A stretch of DNA of 64,000 bases from Oryzias latipes (lineage: Eukaryota; Chordata; Actinopteri; Beloniformes; Adrianichthyidae). This document shows, one piece after another, positions 1 to 10,600 of this stretch. The notes below the pieces were generated by a model that saw nothing but the letters and a program-made list of their open reading frames with translations, had not been told where the DNA came from and did no database searches. A program made the translations under genes and the position numbers. Location of the stretch: the NCBI RefSeq assembly GCF_002234675.1, contig NC_019873.2:7527158-7591157 (forward strand), in the 5' to 3' direction. Each line of letters begins with the position of its first letter. Within the stretch, counting starts at the first letter, position 1.

Positions 1-848
1 CTGATGGTCCCTAGAGTCAAGACAAAAAACCACGGCGAGGCCTCGTTTAGACACTACGGACCTCGTCTGTGGAACAGCCTGCCTGAGGATGTGAGGACCT
101 CATCCTCTGTTGAGGTTTTTAAAAAGAAACTAAAGACTCATCTCTTTAACTTAGCTTTTAATTAGATCTTATATGTGGTATTTTTACTCTTATATTTTAT
201 ATGCTGTTTTATCAAATATTTATTTGTTTAATGTCTTTTAGTCTTTTTATATTCTAACTTATTCTAATTTATATTTTAGACTTTTTTAGGCACTAAATCA
301 CCTTATCTTATTTTAATTAATATTTGCATATTTTACCTGTTTTTATATTTTAACTTTCTTATTTTATTACGTTTACATTTTAGACTGTTTTGAGTGTTTT
401 CTCACCTTTGGCCGGGGTGATAGTGTTCGGGCTCGAAGAGATTCTGTCCATGCTTGCCCTCTGGCACCTCTTGTTCCGACTCCCCGGGCTGCCGGGCCTG
501 GTGCGCCCACGTTTGGTGCTCTGGGCCTGGGGGTTGGGGGTCTCTGGGGTGGGGGGTGCTGGGGATGAGTTGTGCTTGTGTTGCTTAAATGCTGACACCC
601 CGGCCAACAGGAGGACAGGGCGGACGGCGCCTTCTGGGTTCTCTTTTCTTAAGCTCTGTTATTTCTCTTTTACTTGTGCTTGTTTTTGTGTGTTTTATTT
701 TGAGGGGCTTATTTATTATTTTACTTCATGTGTGGGGATTGTTTTTATTGTATTCTTGTTTGTTTTTTTATGGAAAGCACCTTGAGCTGTCTGTTTGACA
801 TGAAAGGTGCTTTATAAATAAAATTAATTTGAATTTGAATTTGAATTT
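1..848 (+). mobile_element. L2/CR1-like LINE, 3' end
   Basis: The first 165 bases encode a peptide with the typical C-terminus of fish L2/CR1-type reverse transcriptases (RLWNSLPEDVR, then FKKKLKTHLF), stopping at TAG near 163. A long non-coding stretch follows. It ends with an 'AAGCACCTTGAGCTG ... GCTTTATAAATAAA' motif like other fish L2 3' ends and a short (AATTTG)n tail at about 824-848. The body extends left of the window. The tail abuts a Rex1-like fragment in the opposite orientation. The clade assignment is from recalled family features and was not searched. Confidence 0.6.
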
Positions 849-1697
849 GGGGAGCACAGTTTTAAGACGTGCTTGGTCGAAATCCCCAGCAATGATCAAG
901 AGTCCATCAGGGTAGGCGAGCTGTTGCTTGTTGATGATAGTTAGCAGTAGGTTGAGAGCCGTGCTAGTGTTAGCATCTGGTGGTATGTAAACAGCTAGCA
1001 CTAGAACAGCTGTGAATTCCCTCGGGAGATAGAAGGGCCTGCATAAGATGGCTACAGCCTCCAATTTCGGAGAGCAGTGGCTCTCAGTGATCCTGCTGTT
1101 GCTACACCACTCATTGTGCACATAAACACAAATCCCCCCTCCTCTGCTCTTACCGGAGCTGTGATCTCTATCCTGACGATGTAGCGTGCGTCCCGCTAGC
1201 TCAATCGCGGTGTCGGGGATACGTGGTTGTAGCCATGATTTGGTGATGATAATCAGACTGCAGTTCCTTGTGAAGCTGTTTTTGGCTGTTAATAGTTCCA
1301 GTTCGTCCATCTTGTTGATGATGGAGCTCGCATTTGAGAGGAGGCGGCTTGGAATTGCGGGTCTGTGTGGTTGTTTACGTAGTTTAGCCTCTGGGCCAGC
1401 CCGGCAGCTTCGCTTCTGCTTCCTCTCTCTCCTCCGCCTTCGTCGCTTGCCGGGTGGGCTTACCATCCACGGAGACCCCGGTAGCCTCGCTTTTTTCTTT
1501 GGGATGTTGTGGCGCTGCTGAAAGTTCTTTGTTACCGACTGGGTTTGTCTCAGCCCAAGGTCTATCAGGTACTGGCGGTAGTATTTAAAATCGGCGTAGC
1601 AAAAATCCAAAAGTAAATAAAACACAAATAGAACAAAATGCCATGCTGGAGAGCTGAGAGCCGCTGCACTCGCGCGCCGCCATCGCCAAAAAAATGT
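849..1697 (-). pseudogene. Rex1/Babar-like LINE, endonuclease fragment
   Basis: Read on the minus strand, this encodes the N-terminal half of an apurinic-type endonuclease from a non-LTR retrotransposon. Recognisable blocks are SWLQP, RGGGICVYV, CRPFYLPREF, VYIPPDAN and IIAGDF. The reading frame is open from about 1697 to the L2-like tail at 848, where coding homology stops and the hexamer tail is translated as KFKFKF. The reverse transcriptase half is absent here. Its upstream edge (about 1697) coincides with the end of the homology between the flanks of gene copies A and B, so it arrived next to, or at the border of, the duplicated unit. It is a broken fragment. Confidence 0.6.
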
Positions 1698-2631
1698 CAT
1701 GTTCTCCACTTGACATCTAAAATACGAGTAAGTGGAAGTTCAACTGCTGTAGGATTGCTTAGGTTTTGAGAAACCAAAACCCTTCAAAAATCCACTGATC
1801 TGCTTGACAGATCTGATTTGAAGAGGCCGTGTTTCTGTGGTCATGTGACTTAACATGCTTCAAACAGCACTAGGAAAACTTCGGGTTAATTTGCTCAAGA
1901 ACGTTCAAGCAGCCATGTTATTTTTAGCTTAGTTGCTATGGACTGTTCTAAAAGTTTTTACATTAATTTTATCACTTGAACTAATGGAATGAAAATTTGA
2001 GGTCTTAGTTGAGCATTGCAGATGATTTTGCCTCTGCTTGATTCTCCTTACTGGCTTAATGTGAGCCCTTTAACCAGTTTCATAGAAATTGGACTAAAGG
2101 TTTAGGATAAAATATTAAGAGTTCAAACTAGAAAACGTGAGTTGATGCTCTGTCTGGCCAAAGCAATGGAAAAATAGAATCCTCCACTTGAAGAAAATCA
2201 AATGAACAGATGTTTAGGGCCAATGATGAGATTCAAAGTTGTACATTTGCAACTTTCTTGTAAATGGCCAAGATTAATGTTTAAGTGAGCATACAGTGCA
2301 GCAAGTGAATGCCATGCAGATGGAATGACTAAACACATTGTGATCTGGATGTTTCTTACAAGTGTTTCAAAGCCCCTTTTACAGGTTTTTTTATTCATTT
2401 TGCTAAACTTCTAGGACAAGTTTCAATTAAATTTGGCTCCAGGTTCTGGGTGGGACTACTGGTGCCGAGTAAGCTGGTCCCCATTTGTTGATTGTCAACT
2501 CCATTTTACAATCCCAACATTACCGGTGCAACAAATCTGAGCTACACCCACTCAGTGCTACTTACTGTCTGAAGCAACAAAACTTGTCACTACATTTTAG
2601 TCTGGAAAGTGATTCCATGTTTGAGGCAGGT

Positions 2632-2692
<61 letters not shown>

Positions 2693-2800
2693 CTCCACAG
2701 ACAGGTAAATCCAAGTTTCCAGAGCTGTTTTTATTACAAACTTAAGCATCCAAGTTCCAAATGAGGCTGAATGTGCTCATGTCCACCATGTTGATGAGCC
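1698..2800. repeat. Downstream flank of gene copy A, duplicated in inverted orientation at copy B
   Basis: No coding sequence. Blocks here reappear reverse-complemented around 21.4-22.43 kb. Examples are the region near 1740-1790 (ACTGCTGTAGGATTGCTTAGG), the block near 2200-2240 and the block near 2430-2530. The part nearest the gene instead matches the flank of copy C (23.65-23.83 kb), including the poly(A) signal (TTTATT on plus, 2730-2735). It is best read as the ancestral 3' flank of the gene, duplicated with it. Confidence 0.65.
2636..2690. repeat. Poly(A) run of 55 nt
   Basis: An uninterrupted run of 55 A lies in the 3' flank of copy A. The equivalent place in copy C (about 23707-23720) has a short non-repetitive sequence, so the run was gained or expanded in copy A. 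No target-site duplication is clear. It could be a retroposon tail remnant or a slippage or assembly artefact. Confidence 0.8.
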
Positions 2801-4049
2801 TCAAGATCTCTGGGGTTGACCATGGAAGACCTTCTGCTGAAGCTGCTGCTGCTGTTGAGGACCTTGGTCTTCAGAAACATGCTCCTTCAAGTAGTGGACG
2901 GATTGGTAGTAGTCTTTGCCCTTTTCATGGTTCTGGCTGAAGGTGGTGTAGGTGCCAGGAGGGTACAGACCATACAGGAGCCTGTAGTCAAAACCAGGAT
3001 AAGGAGAAGCCAGGAAGCCACCAAGTCCTTGGCCTGGAACAAGCACGCTGGTGAAAGCAGCTCCAGGCTGCGCCGCCTCAGCCGGGTAACCAAACTCTTC
3101 CGTCTGCTGCTGGTAGTTGCCAAGTTCAGCTTCCTTCACAATATTGGAAGTCTCTCCAGACTGGAGGACAGGGCCAGCTGGAGGGGCAGGGACTGGTGGC
3201 AGGAAGTCACTGGAGCCCACAGCCTGGGCATCAGCTGCTGCTTGCTCAGAGAAAGATGGAGGAGCAACAGCCCACTGGGTTTCTGGACAAACAAGACACT
3301 TGTCAGAAAGGGGAGGATTCATGGAGAACAACATTCACAGCAGCTTTTTAGAGGAGTCACCTGGCAGAGCAGCTTGAGCAGGTCCTGGCTGTGTGGAACC
3401 AGCTCCTTCATGCAGCACAAACACAGGGGAAGCAGAGCCAACCATTGCTGGGCCCGTCTGAACAAACTGGGAGAAACCAGGAGCCTGCACAGGGACCTGA
3501 ACTGCCTCAGAGACTCCTGCTGCAGGAACACCGGAAAACACAGGAACAGTAGATCCTGTCTGAACAGCCACAGGGTATCCTGCCACAGCAGAGCTCAAGC
3601 TGCTGCCTGATGGAACCATGGGAACAAACTGAGGGACACCAGGATTCTGCACAAACACTGGAACTGGCTGAGAGACGCCGCTTGAATGAGAGCTGTAATG
3701 CACAGGAGCAGAGCGGCTCATCTGAGCTCCTCTGTGGGAAGCAAAGTTAGTTGCTGCTTTTTGGTCACCACTGCCATGATCTGTGGATTTGGAGCCTGAA
3801 AGCAGAAAGAGCACAAGTTCTGAAGAAGATCAACAAAACATCCTTGTTGATGGGTCAGCAAAAGGGAATGAAATGATCACCTTTGGCAGGAAAACCACAT
3901 GATGGAACAACCAGAAGAACAAAAAGGGAAAACCTGAAAAAAGAAAACAAATTAAAAATAGAAAACATTAGCGAGCTTACAACAAGCCTCAAACTACTTC
4001 AAAAGAGACTCATGTCATACCCCAGGAAAACCCTTGCTGTCGCCATCAT
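2801..4049 (-). CDS. Multicopy secreted Pro/Gln-rich protein, copy A (4 exons)
   Basis: Exons on the minus strand: 4049-4021, 3933-3881, 3795-3361 and 3282-2801 (29, 53, 435 and 482 nt), joined by GT-AG introns of 87, 85 and 78 bp in phases 2, 1 and 1. The product is 332 aa. The start is the first of two tandem ATGs (4049). Exons 1-2 give a hydrophobic signal peptide ending near PSCGF. Exon 3 is rich in Val, Pro, Ser and Gln, with two repeats of the form GVS..V.V.VQ.PG..QFV. Exon 4 has a Tyr-rich block (LYGLYPPGTY), a five-Gln run and ends PQRS. The apparent stop between two open frames near 3334 lies in intron 3. Distinctive residues are FLASPYPGF, QSVHY and HGQPQRS. I do not recognise the family. 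Secretion is inferred from the signal peptide; function is unknown. Confidence 0.82.
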
Positions 4050-4172
4050 TAAGGCCATAGAAAGGCTCATAGGTGAAGGTTTATCAATGTTAGCAGGGAC
4101 CAGTCCAGACCAATCAGAGCTTAACGGGTTAACAACAGACAGCTGCTGGGCACAAACTCTCAGGAAGAGACT
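4050..4172 (-). promoter_or_regulatory. Conserved proximal promoter of copy A
   Basis: About 120 bp immediately upstream of the ATG are shared with copies B-E. They contain a CCAAT box (4110-4114 on plus) and a TATA-like GATAAA (plus TTTATC, 4080-4085) about 30 bp downstream of it, in the same relative positions in every copy. Homology stops near 4172. The promoter role is inferred from position and conservation. Confidence 0.5.
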
Positions 4173-4369
4173 AACAGACCTTTGCACTGTCATTGTTTCT
4201 ACACTGCCATTCAGCCATCCTTTGATGCAGGAACAGTCATACAACTTTTGTCACCATCCACTTACTCCTTGGTACCTTCTCCCTCCGTGTCATCCTAGCC
4301 AGCACTTATGTTCTCCTCTTTACTAAACTGTAACTGTAACAGTTAGGGTACTGTTAAGGAAAAAACCTT

Positions 4370-4775
4370 GCACCGCTGTATCTCTCTGAGCTGTTACATG
4401 TATATTGTCCACGTCGAGTCCTAAGATCTGAAGATCAAATGCTTTTAATAGTTCCCAGGACTCGGCTTGTGACTCGGGGAGACAGAACCTTTTCAGTTGC
4501 AGGTCCTAAACTAAGGAAATGCTCTCCCCTTCTCTGTGAGGTCTGCCAGAACCGTCAGTGATTTTAAGTCACTTTTAAAAACTCATCTTTTTAGCCAGGC
4601 TTTTAACTCCAGTGAGCGGATTTAGTGGGTCAGCTTGTCAATTTTATTCTTTTACTGTTTTATTGCTTTTATTGATTCTTTATTGTATCATATTGTCTCT
4701 GATTTTATGTTAAGCACTTTGGTTGCTTCTGCTTAAAAACTGCTATACAAATAATAAATTGATTGATTGATTGAA
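4370..4775 (+). mobile_element. L2-like LINE, decayed 3' end
   Basis: A frameshifted C-terminal reverse transcriptase remnant ends in a 'FKSLLKTHLF'-type segment near 4565-4600. It is followed by a 3' end with AAGCACTTTGGTTGC, GCTATACAAATAATAAA and a (TTGA)n-type tail (about 4760-4775). This is typical of fish L2 tails. It is heavily 5'-truncated and not coding. Confidence 0.65.
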
Positions 4776-5313
4776 AACAAAATCAAATTTCACTATGTCT
4801 GTGAAGAAACTGGATTCTCTAGAAAGGACTGTATTAAATTTTAGGTTCGTACCCCGTCAGTTTCTTACACACAGAAATAATGAATAATGACTCAGAGACA
4901 AAACTTATCTTTTGTGGAGGTTTTACTTCGCACAAACACGAAGGGGACAGACAGATGAACATGGTGCATTCAAAGTCCGAACCAACGGATATTATACCAA
5001 CGGATATTATACCAACCCCATCAGGGATGGGGTTGGTATAAAAACCCTGGATTTGCATATTCAGAAGATCGTCCGATGGACCCCGTGTGAACATCACGCC
5101 CACAGGTTACTGCTGGAGAGAAGCTCCAAGGCTAAAGTGAAGATAAGTCTGAGGCCTGCTCAGCAGATCACACAGTCACAGAAAAGAGGGAGTATGAGAA
5201 GAAACTGTTAGAACAATAGTTTGGCTGTGCTTTCTTCAAATGTAATATAATTTTGAGATGACAATACATGCTCAGTGAATTAAGTTTAAACCATTAGTGT
5301 GATAAAAGTTAAA
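4776..5313. other. Unassigned intergenic stretch with hairpin
   Basis: No gene found. It contains two direct copies of a 15-bp unit (AACGGATATTATACC, 4984-5013) running into a perfect hairpin (5008-5040). After that come a TATAAAA and an octamer ATTTGCAT (5051-5058). The sequence could be part of an unrecognised LTR or promoter. The right end is the pre-insertion flank of the BEL element. Confidence 0.5.
5008..5040. repeat. Perfect 15-bp inverted repeat, 3-nt loop
   Basis: Arms TATACCAACCCCATC (5008-5022) and GATGGGGTTGGTATA (5026-5040) are perfectly complementary around AGG. The right arm overlaps a TATAAAA (5037-5043). It has neither a U-tract terminator context nor a transposon target duplication that I can see. 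Confidence 0.9.
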
Positions 5314-5318
5314 GGCAG

Positions 5319-5819
5319 TGTGACTCTTCTCATGACAACACAGGTCGGTTTACAACGGGCGTTTATTTGTACTTCTGCAGGTCATCACACTTCTTGTGGG
5401 ACATTGCGTGCCTTCGCTTTCATTGCGCCTTCATTACGCCTTCATTACGCCGTGAAAACTATAACAAAACATTATACACGTTTCAGGAGAAATGAACAAT
5501 ACAAAATAACACAAAAACAAGCATAACAAATACCTCGTTTCCGCTTGTCAAGAAAAAGAGTCTCTTTGAGTCCAAAGTAATCTTTTTTGCAGCTCTTTCT
5601 CCCAGCTTGAACTCTTAATTGCTGCAACCTCGTGAGCAAAAGACGTGCTCACCTGCGGCCAACATAAAAGGCTCAAATTCTCGCGAGAATAATACAATTC
5701 TTCTGAACAAAATCAAACAAAATTCACTGTACACTCCAAAGGAATAAAAATTAAATCACCAATTATTAAACGTAATATATAATAATTTATATAATATATA
5801 AATTTCAGCTGCATTTACA
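5319..5819 (-). repeat. BEL 3' LTR (left)
   Basis: 501 bp, TG...CA on plus. Compared with the right LTR it has an extra 11-bp unit in a CTTCATTACGC repeat (about 5430-5450) and a different AT-rich segment near 5772-5790. The rest appears nearly identical. Confidence 0.9.
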
Positions 5820-5888
5820 CTCCCACCAAAATCACTCCTATGAAGAATAAATGGGATTTTCATGTCAAACCACTACTGCTTTGGTTAC

Positions 5889-7499
5889 TCACTCTGCTTC
5901 TACAAGCGTTACAACCTTATGAACAGGTCTATCTAAATGCAGTAGTCTAGTGTGTGAATTTCCTTTATTCTGTGTAGTCTCACTGACAAGTAGAGTTAAC
6001 TTTCGTACGATGCCATCTTGACTAGGATAGGTTTGTAAGACTCTAGCAAGCTTCCACTCATTTCTTGGTGTGCTTTCATCTTGTAGAATCACAATATCAT
6101 TCACTTTCAGGTTTCGTGTTGAGTTTTGCCATTTCTGACGTTGTTGAAGGTTTAGCAAATACTCTCGCTTCCATCTTTGCCAAAATTCATTGGCCAGGAA
6201 TTGCACTCTTCTCCATCTTTTATGCAGATATAAATCTTCTCTGCAAAACTGTCCAGGAGGAGGCAGTATGACTGAAGATTTCATAGTCAGTATATGGTTT
6301 GGTGTAAGAGGCTCTGGTCCGGTGGGATCATTCAGGTGCTCCACAGTTAATGGTCTGCTGTTGATTATAGCCATTGTTTCATAGAGAAAAGTTCTCAGAG
6401 ATGTAGTGTCAAGTCTGGTTCCTGTCTTGTCAAGCATGACTGCAAGAATACTTCGGATCGTTCTTATTTGGCGCTCCCAAACTCCACCCATGTGACTTGA
6501 AGATGGGAAATTTGCCACAAACTCACAACCAAGAGCCCTTTGACGTTCTGGGTCCACTTTCTTGAGCAACTCAGAAAACTCCTTTCTGGCTCCCATGAAA
6601 TTGGTGCCTTGATCACACCTTAGTTGGCGAACTGGTCCTCTGATTGCCACAAAGGTTCGAAATGCATTTATGAAAGCATCAGTCGTCATATCATCCAGTG
6701 TCTCAATATGAACAGCTCTCGAGCACAAGCAAGTAAACAAGAGGCCATATCTTTTTAATTCTTTCCTTCCATCCTTTACTATAAAGGGACCAAAACAGTC
6801 AAGGCCACAATATGTAAAAGGAGGGGTTGTTTCCGTCCGCTCTCTTGGCAGATCAGCCATCTTCTGAACTTCTGTATTTCTCCTGTATCTCCTACATTTC
6901 ACACATTTGTAAATATGTGAGGAGACCATGTTTCCACATCCAATTATCCATATCCCATTTGCTCGCAGTTCATTCATGGTCATTCCTCTGCCCTGGTGAC
7001 AAACACGCTCATGATAGTGCTTCACAAGCAAGGATGATACATGAGACTTTTTGGGAAGTATAGCTGGATGTTTTACACTATAGTCCAGGGTTGATCTGGA
7101 AAGCCTTCCTCCAACTCTGAGGACTCCGTCGTCATCAAGAAAAACATTTAAACGGTGTAATTGATTGTGTTTGTTAAGAGAGTTGACTTTTCCTTGTTTT
7201 AATTTCCTTATGTCTTCTGCGAAGGCTTCTCTTTGTTCCAACTTAATTATAAGCAGTTCGGCTTGTCGCCTTTCCTCAAGACTGCTTGTCTCATTTGATC
7301 TTGGTTGTACTCCCTTACGTTCTTGGACAAATCTTCTCAGCCTGGCAACAGCTTTCACAACTCTAGACCAGTCTGAAAACTTGGTGAAGCGGCTCAGAAC
7401 TGAACCCGTTTCTGTTTTCACAGTGTTGACACAAGACTTGCGAAGCTCTGGGTCGGATATTTCCAAAACTCCCACCATCTCCTCTTCACCAACTTGCAT
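5889..7499 (-). CDS. BEL/Pao integrase part of pol
   Basis: An open frame of 536 codons, in the same frame as the upstream gag-pol ORF and separated from it by one TGA and 35 sense codons. It is therefore the 3' part of one polyprotein, not a separate gene. Visible domains: an HHCC zinc-binding segment at about residues 161-203 (HYHERVCHQG ... CVKC), then the DDE integrase core with Asp near 234 (GLDCFGPF), Asp near 297 (RCDQGTNF) and Glu near 342 (GGVWERQIR). A C-terminal basic region typical of BEL follows (NDIVILQDE...LARV). It would insert the element's cDNA into chromosomes. The catalytic triad is present. Expression would need read-through of the stop or an intact sister copy. Confidence 0.9.
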   Translation of the reverse strand: MQVGEEEMVGVLEISDPELRKSCVNTVKTETGSVLSRFTKFSDWSRVVKAVARLRRFVQERKGVQPRSNETSSLEERRQAELLIIKLEQREAFAEDIRKLKQGKVNSLNKHNQLHRLNVFLDDDGVLRVGGRLSRSTLDYSVKHPAILPKKSHVSSLLVKHYHERVCHQGRGMTMNELRANGIWIIGCGNMVSSHIYKCVKCRRYRRNTEVQKMADLPRERTETTPPFTYCGLDCFGPFIVKDGRKELKRYGLLFTCLCSRAVHIETLDDMTTDAFINAFRTFVAIRGPVRQLRCDQGTNFMGARKEFSELLKKVDPERQRALGCEFVANFPSSSHMGGVWERQIRTIRSILAVMLDKTGTRLDTTSLRTFLYETMAIINSRPLTVEHLNDPTGPEPLTPNHILTMKSSVILPPPGQFCREDLYLHKRWRRVQFLANEFWQRWKREYLLNLQQRQKWQNSTRNLKVNDIVILQDESTPRNEWKLARVLQTYPSQDGIVRKLTLLVSETTQNKGNSHTRLLHLDRPVHKVVTLVEAE

Positions 7500-7604
7500 T
7501 TCAAGTGTCTGTTGCCAGAGATAATCTGGACCCGTTAGCCAGTTAGATTCTCTTAACTGTGATGCAGTTAACCCCCTTGAGGCATGGTCAGCTGGATTGT
7601 TTTC

Positions 7605-10600
7605 TCAACTGACATAATGCCATTGCTTTGGTTCTGAGCTCGACCTAATGCGCTGAATGCGGTTGGCTACAAAGGTGTGGAACCTCTTTGCATCATTGTT
7701 CACATATGCAAGAACAACCTTTGAGTCTGTCCAGAAGTACACATCCAAATTTTCAATCTCAAGTTCCTCTTTGACAGTATCACTGTTCCGAACTGAGGTT
7801 ACTGCCGCTGACAGCTCCAGTCTTGGTATGGTGATCTGCTTGGTGGGGGCCACCCTTGCCTTTCCCATTACAAGTGAACAACACACCTTTCCTGATTCAC
7901 TTACTGCTCGGAGATATGAACAGGATCCGTATCCATTACAACTTGAATCTGAAAAGTTGTGGAGTTCATACTGTATGAACTTGCCAAAGCTTGAAGATAT
8001 GTAGCACCTTGGTATCCTGATTGTTGGCAGTTGGGATAAGTCTCTCAGCCATGACTCCCATCGAGACTTGATTTGCTCTGGGAGGTCTTCGTCCCAGCTC
8101 ACTTTCTCTTTACAGAGCTTTTGAAGAATTTGCTTCCCAAGCAATATGTAAGGAGCTACAAATCCCAAGGGATCAAAGACTGAAGCAACTGTTGAAAGAA
8201 CTCCTCTTCTTGTCATGGGCTTGTCCTTGACAATAACTCTGAACTGGAATTCATCAACTTCAACACACCACTGGACACCTAAAGCACGCTCGATGTAAAG
8301 TTCACCAAGAGCCATGTTTATATCTTCACTCTGTGCACGTTCTGCAGGTGGTATTGCAGCACAGACTTCTGGATGGTTAGAGACAAACTTGTGGAGACGA
8401 AGATTCCCAGTTTTACATAGAGCTCTTGCCCCATTCACCAGATGTATAGCTTCAGCTGGAGTTTCACAGCTTATTAGGCCATCATCAACATAGAAGCTTC
8501 GTTGAATGAAAGTGATAGCCTCTTCGCTAAAGGTTCCGTGGCCCTGTGATGCCAAATATTTGAGTCCAAAATTAGAACAGCCTGGAGATGAGGCAGCTCC
8601 AAACAGGTGTACTCTCATTCTATACACTGCAGGTTCGGAGCTTAGATTTCCATTTTCCCACCACAAGAACCTGAGGTAGTCTTGATGGTCACTTAAAACA
8701 TGAAATTGATGGAACATCCGTTCAACATCACACATGATAGCTATTGGACCTTTTCTGAACCGGCAAAGCACACCAACTAAGGTGTTTGTGAGATCTGGCC
8801 CAGTAAGAAGATGGTCATTTAGAGAGGCATCTTTGTATCTAGCTGAGCAGTCAAACACCACACGGATCTTACTTGGCTTGTGTGGATGGTAAACCCCATG
8901 GTGTGGAATGTACCATACAGGCTGGTTATCCAACTCAGAATGTGGAACCTTTTCAGCATCTCCTCTTGATATTATGTCATTCATAAAATGAACATAATCT
9001 TTGAAGTACTGTTCATTCTTTCGCAGCCGTCGCTCTAATGAGGCTAACCTGTGCAGTGCATAACTTTTGTTATCTGGAAGCTCAGGCTTGTCCTCCCTGA
9101 ATGGCAGTGGGAGTTCATAGTGGCCATCTTCTTTCTGCCTGATGCCTGCCTTTACCTTTGACAAGAAGAGAAGGTCATCTTGAGAGACTTGATTAACATC
9201 TGATGCTTGATCTGAGAAATCTGACTCTAATGCTCTGATAATTTCTGTTGAAGTGATTTCTCTTATTTGAGTTTGACATACAAAGCTTACTTCTCTCCTG
9301 AGTTCAACTGATGACTGTGCAGACGGTGTTACTTGGCAGACTATTATTCTGTGGCTGACTCCTATAGAGTCAACGCAATCACTTGAGGATTGTGAGCAGC
9401 CAACAATGCTCCAGCCCAGATCAGTTCGTTGACCATATGGCTGAGTTTCTTTACCAGGCAGAATCTCCTTTGGTTGAAGGGCTTGGTGGCAGTTATACCC
9501 AATAAGAAGGCCGACTTCACAAGACAGCAAAGGTGGGATCTTGTCAGCCAACTTTTCCAGATGAGTCCACTTTAGAGCAGTAGCTGATGTTGGGATGTGT
9601 GATCTATTTGCTGGAATATATTCTCGTGTGAAGACTGGTGGCAGTGAGATTCTTCTTTCCAAGTTGTATCCTCTTACTTGTAGGTTTGTTAGCCTTTGAC
9701 ATGAAATACTTGCTAACTTGGATGACATTGTGGACAAACGCAGACTTACATTTTCCTTGTGGGTGTTGAGATCTTGTGCTACTTCATCTAAAATGAAAGT
9801 AGTATCACTTTGGGTGTCTAATAATGCGTAAACAAGAATCTCTCGATCTGGTTCCTTTGAGGATGATACCCAAACTGGTACTATGGAGGAGGTTTGTGAA
9901 ATTTGACTTTCTTGTATCACTCTGTTTGATGTTGCTGCTTCAGTGGTTTTCTTCGTGTTTTCATTTTCTGTTATTTTATCCTTTGGATTTTGAAGTGTTG
10001 ACCTTTGCTGCTCTTTAAAGTCATCATTGTGCAAACAGGTGGGATGCTTCTTCTGACATTTTCCACATGTACTTCTTTTGTAGCACCTTTTTGACTGGTG
10101 GCCAGCCTTCAAACAGCCAAAACAGAGCTTTTCTGCTTGCACAAACTTAACACGGTCTTGCAAATTCTTTTCACAGAACTTTTTACATTCTGCGATGAAA
10201 TGTCCTGAATGCTTACAAAATGCACATGGTGGGTTACTTCTTTCTGTTGTGTTTGTGAACAGAGTCTTAGCTTGAACTGGTATATATTTTGGTTGTTTGG
10301 GTTTTTCTCCTTCCACACTCTTTAATGCTTGTACTGAAAATACAGGATCACAAGCAAGATCTGCTTCTCTTGAGAGGAAGTCCACTAGTTCTTTAAACCT
10401 TGGATACGTGTGAAAGGTTTCTCTGGTTTCCATAACCTTGCGGTTCCAACTGGAAACTAACCAATCTGGAAGTTTGAGCAAGATCTTTTGGCACTCATTG
10501 CAGTCATTGAGAACTTCCAAGGTCTTTACATGTGACATAGCCTTTTCACAGCTCTGGAGGAAGTCTGCAAATTCTCTAAGTTCATGTGCATCCTTTGAAC

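Noticed and set aside
2636..2690. Poly(A) tail of a retrotransposon next to gene A
   Set aside because: No target duplication or recognisable element body adjoins it. Kept only as a homopolymer run.
2816..3610. Open frame of 264-278 codons antisense to exons 3-4, conserved in all five gene copies
   Set aside because: It spans intron 3 of the sense gene, is Leu/Arg-rich as expected from the complement of the sense codons, has no signal of its own, and its conservation follows from the near-identity of the copies.
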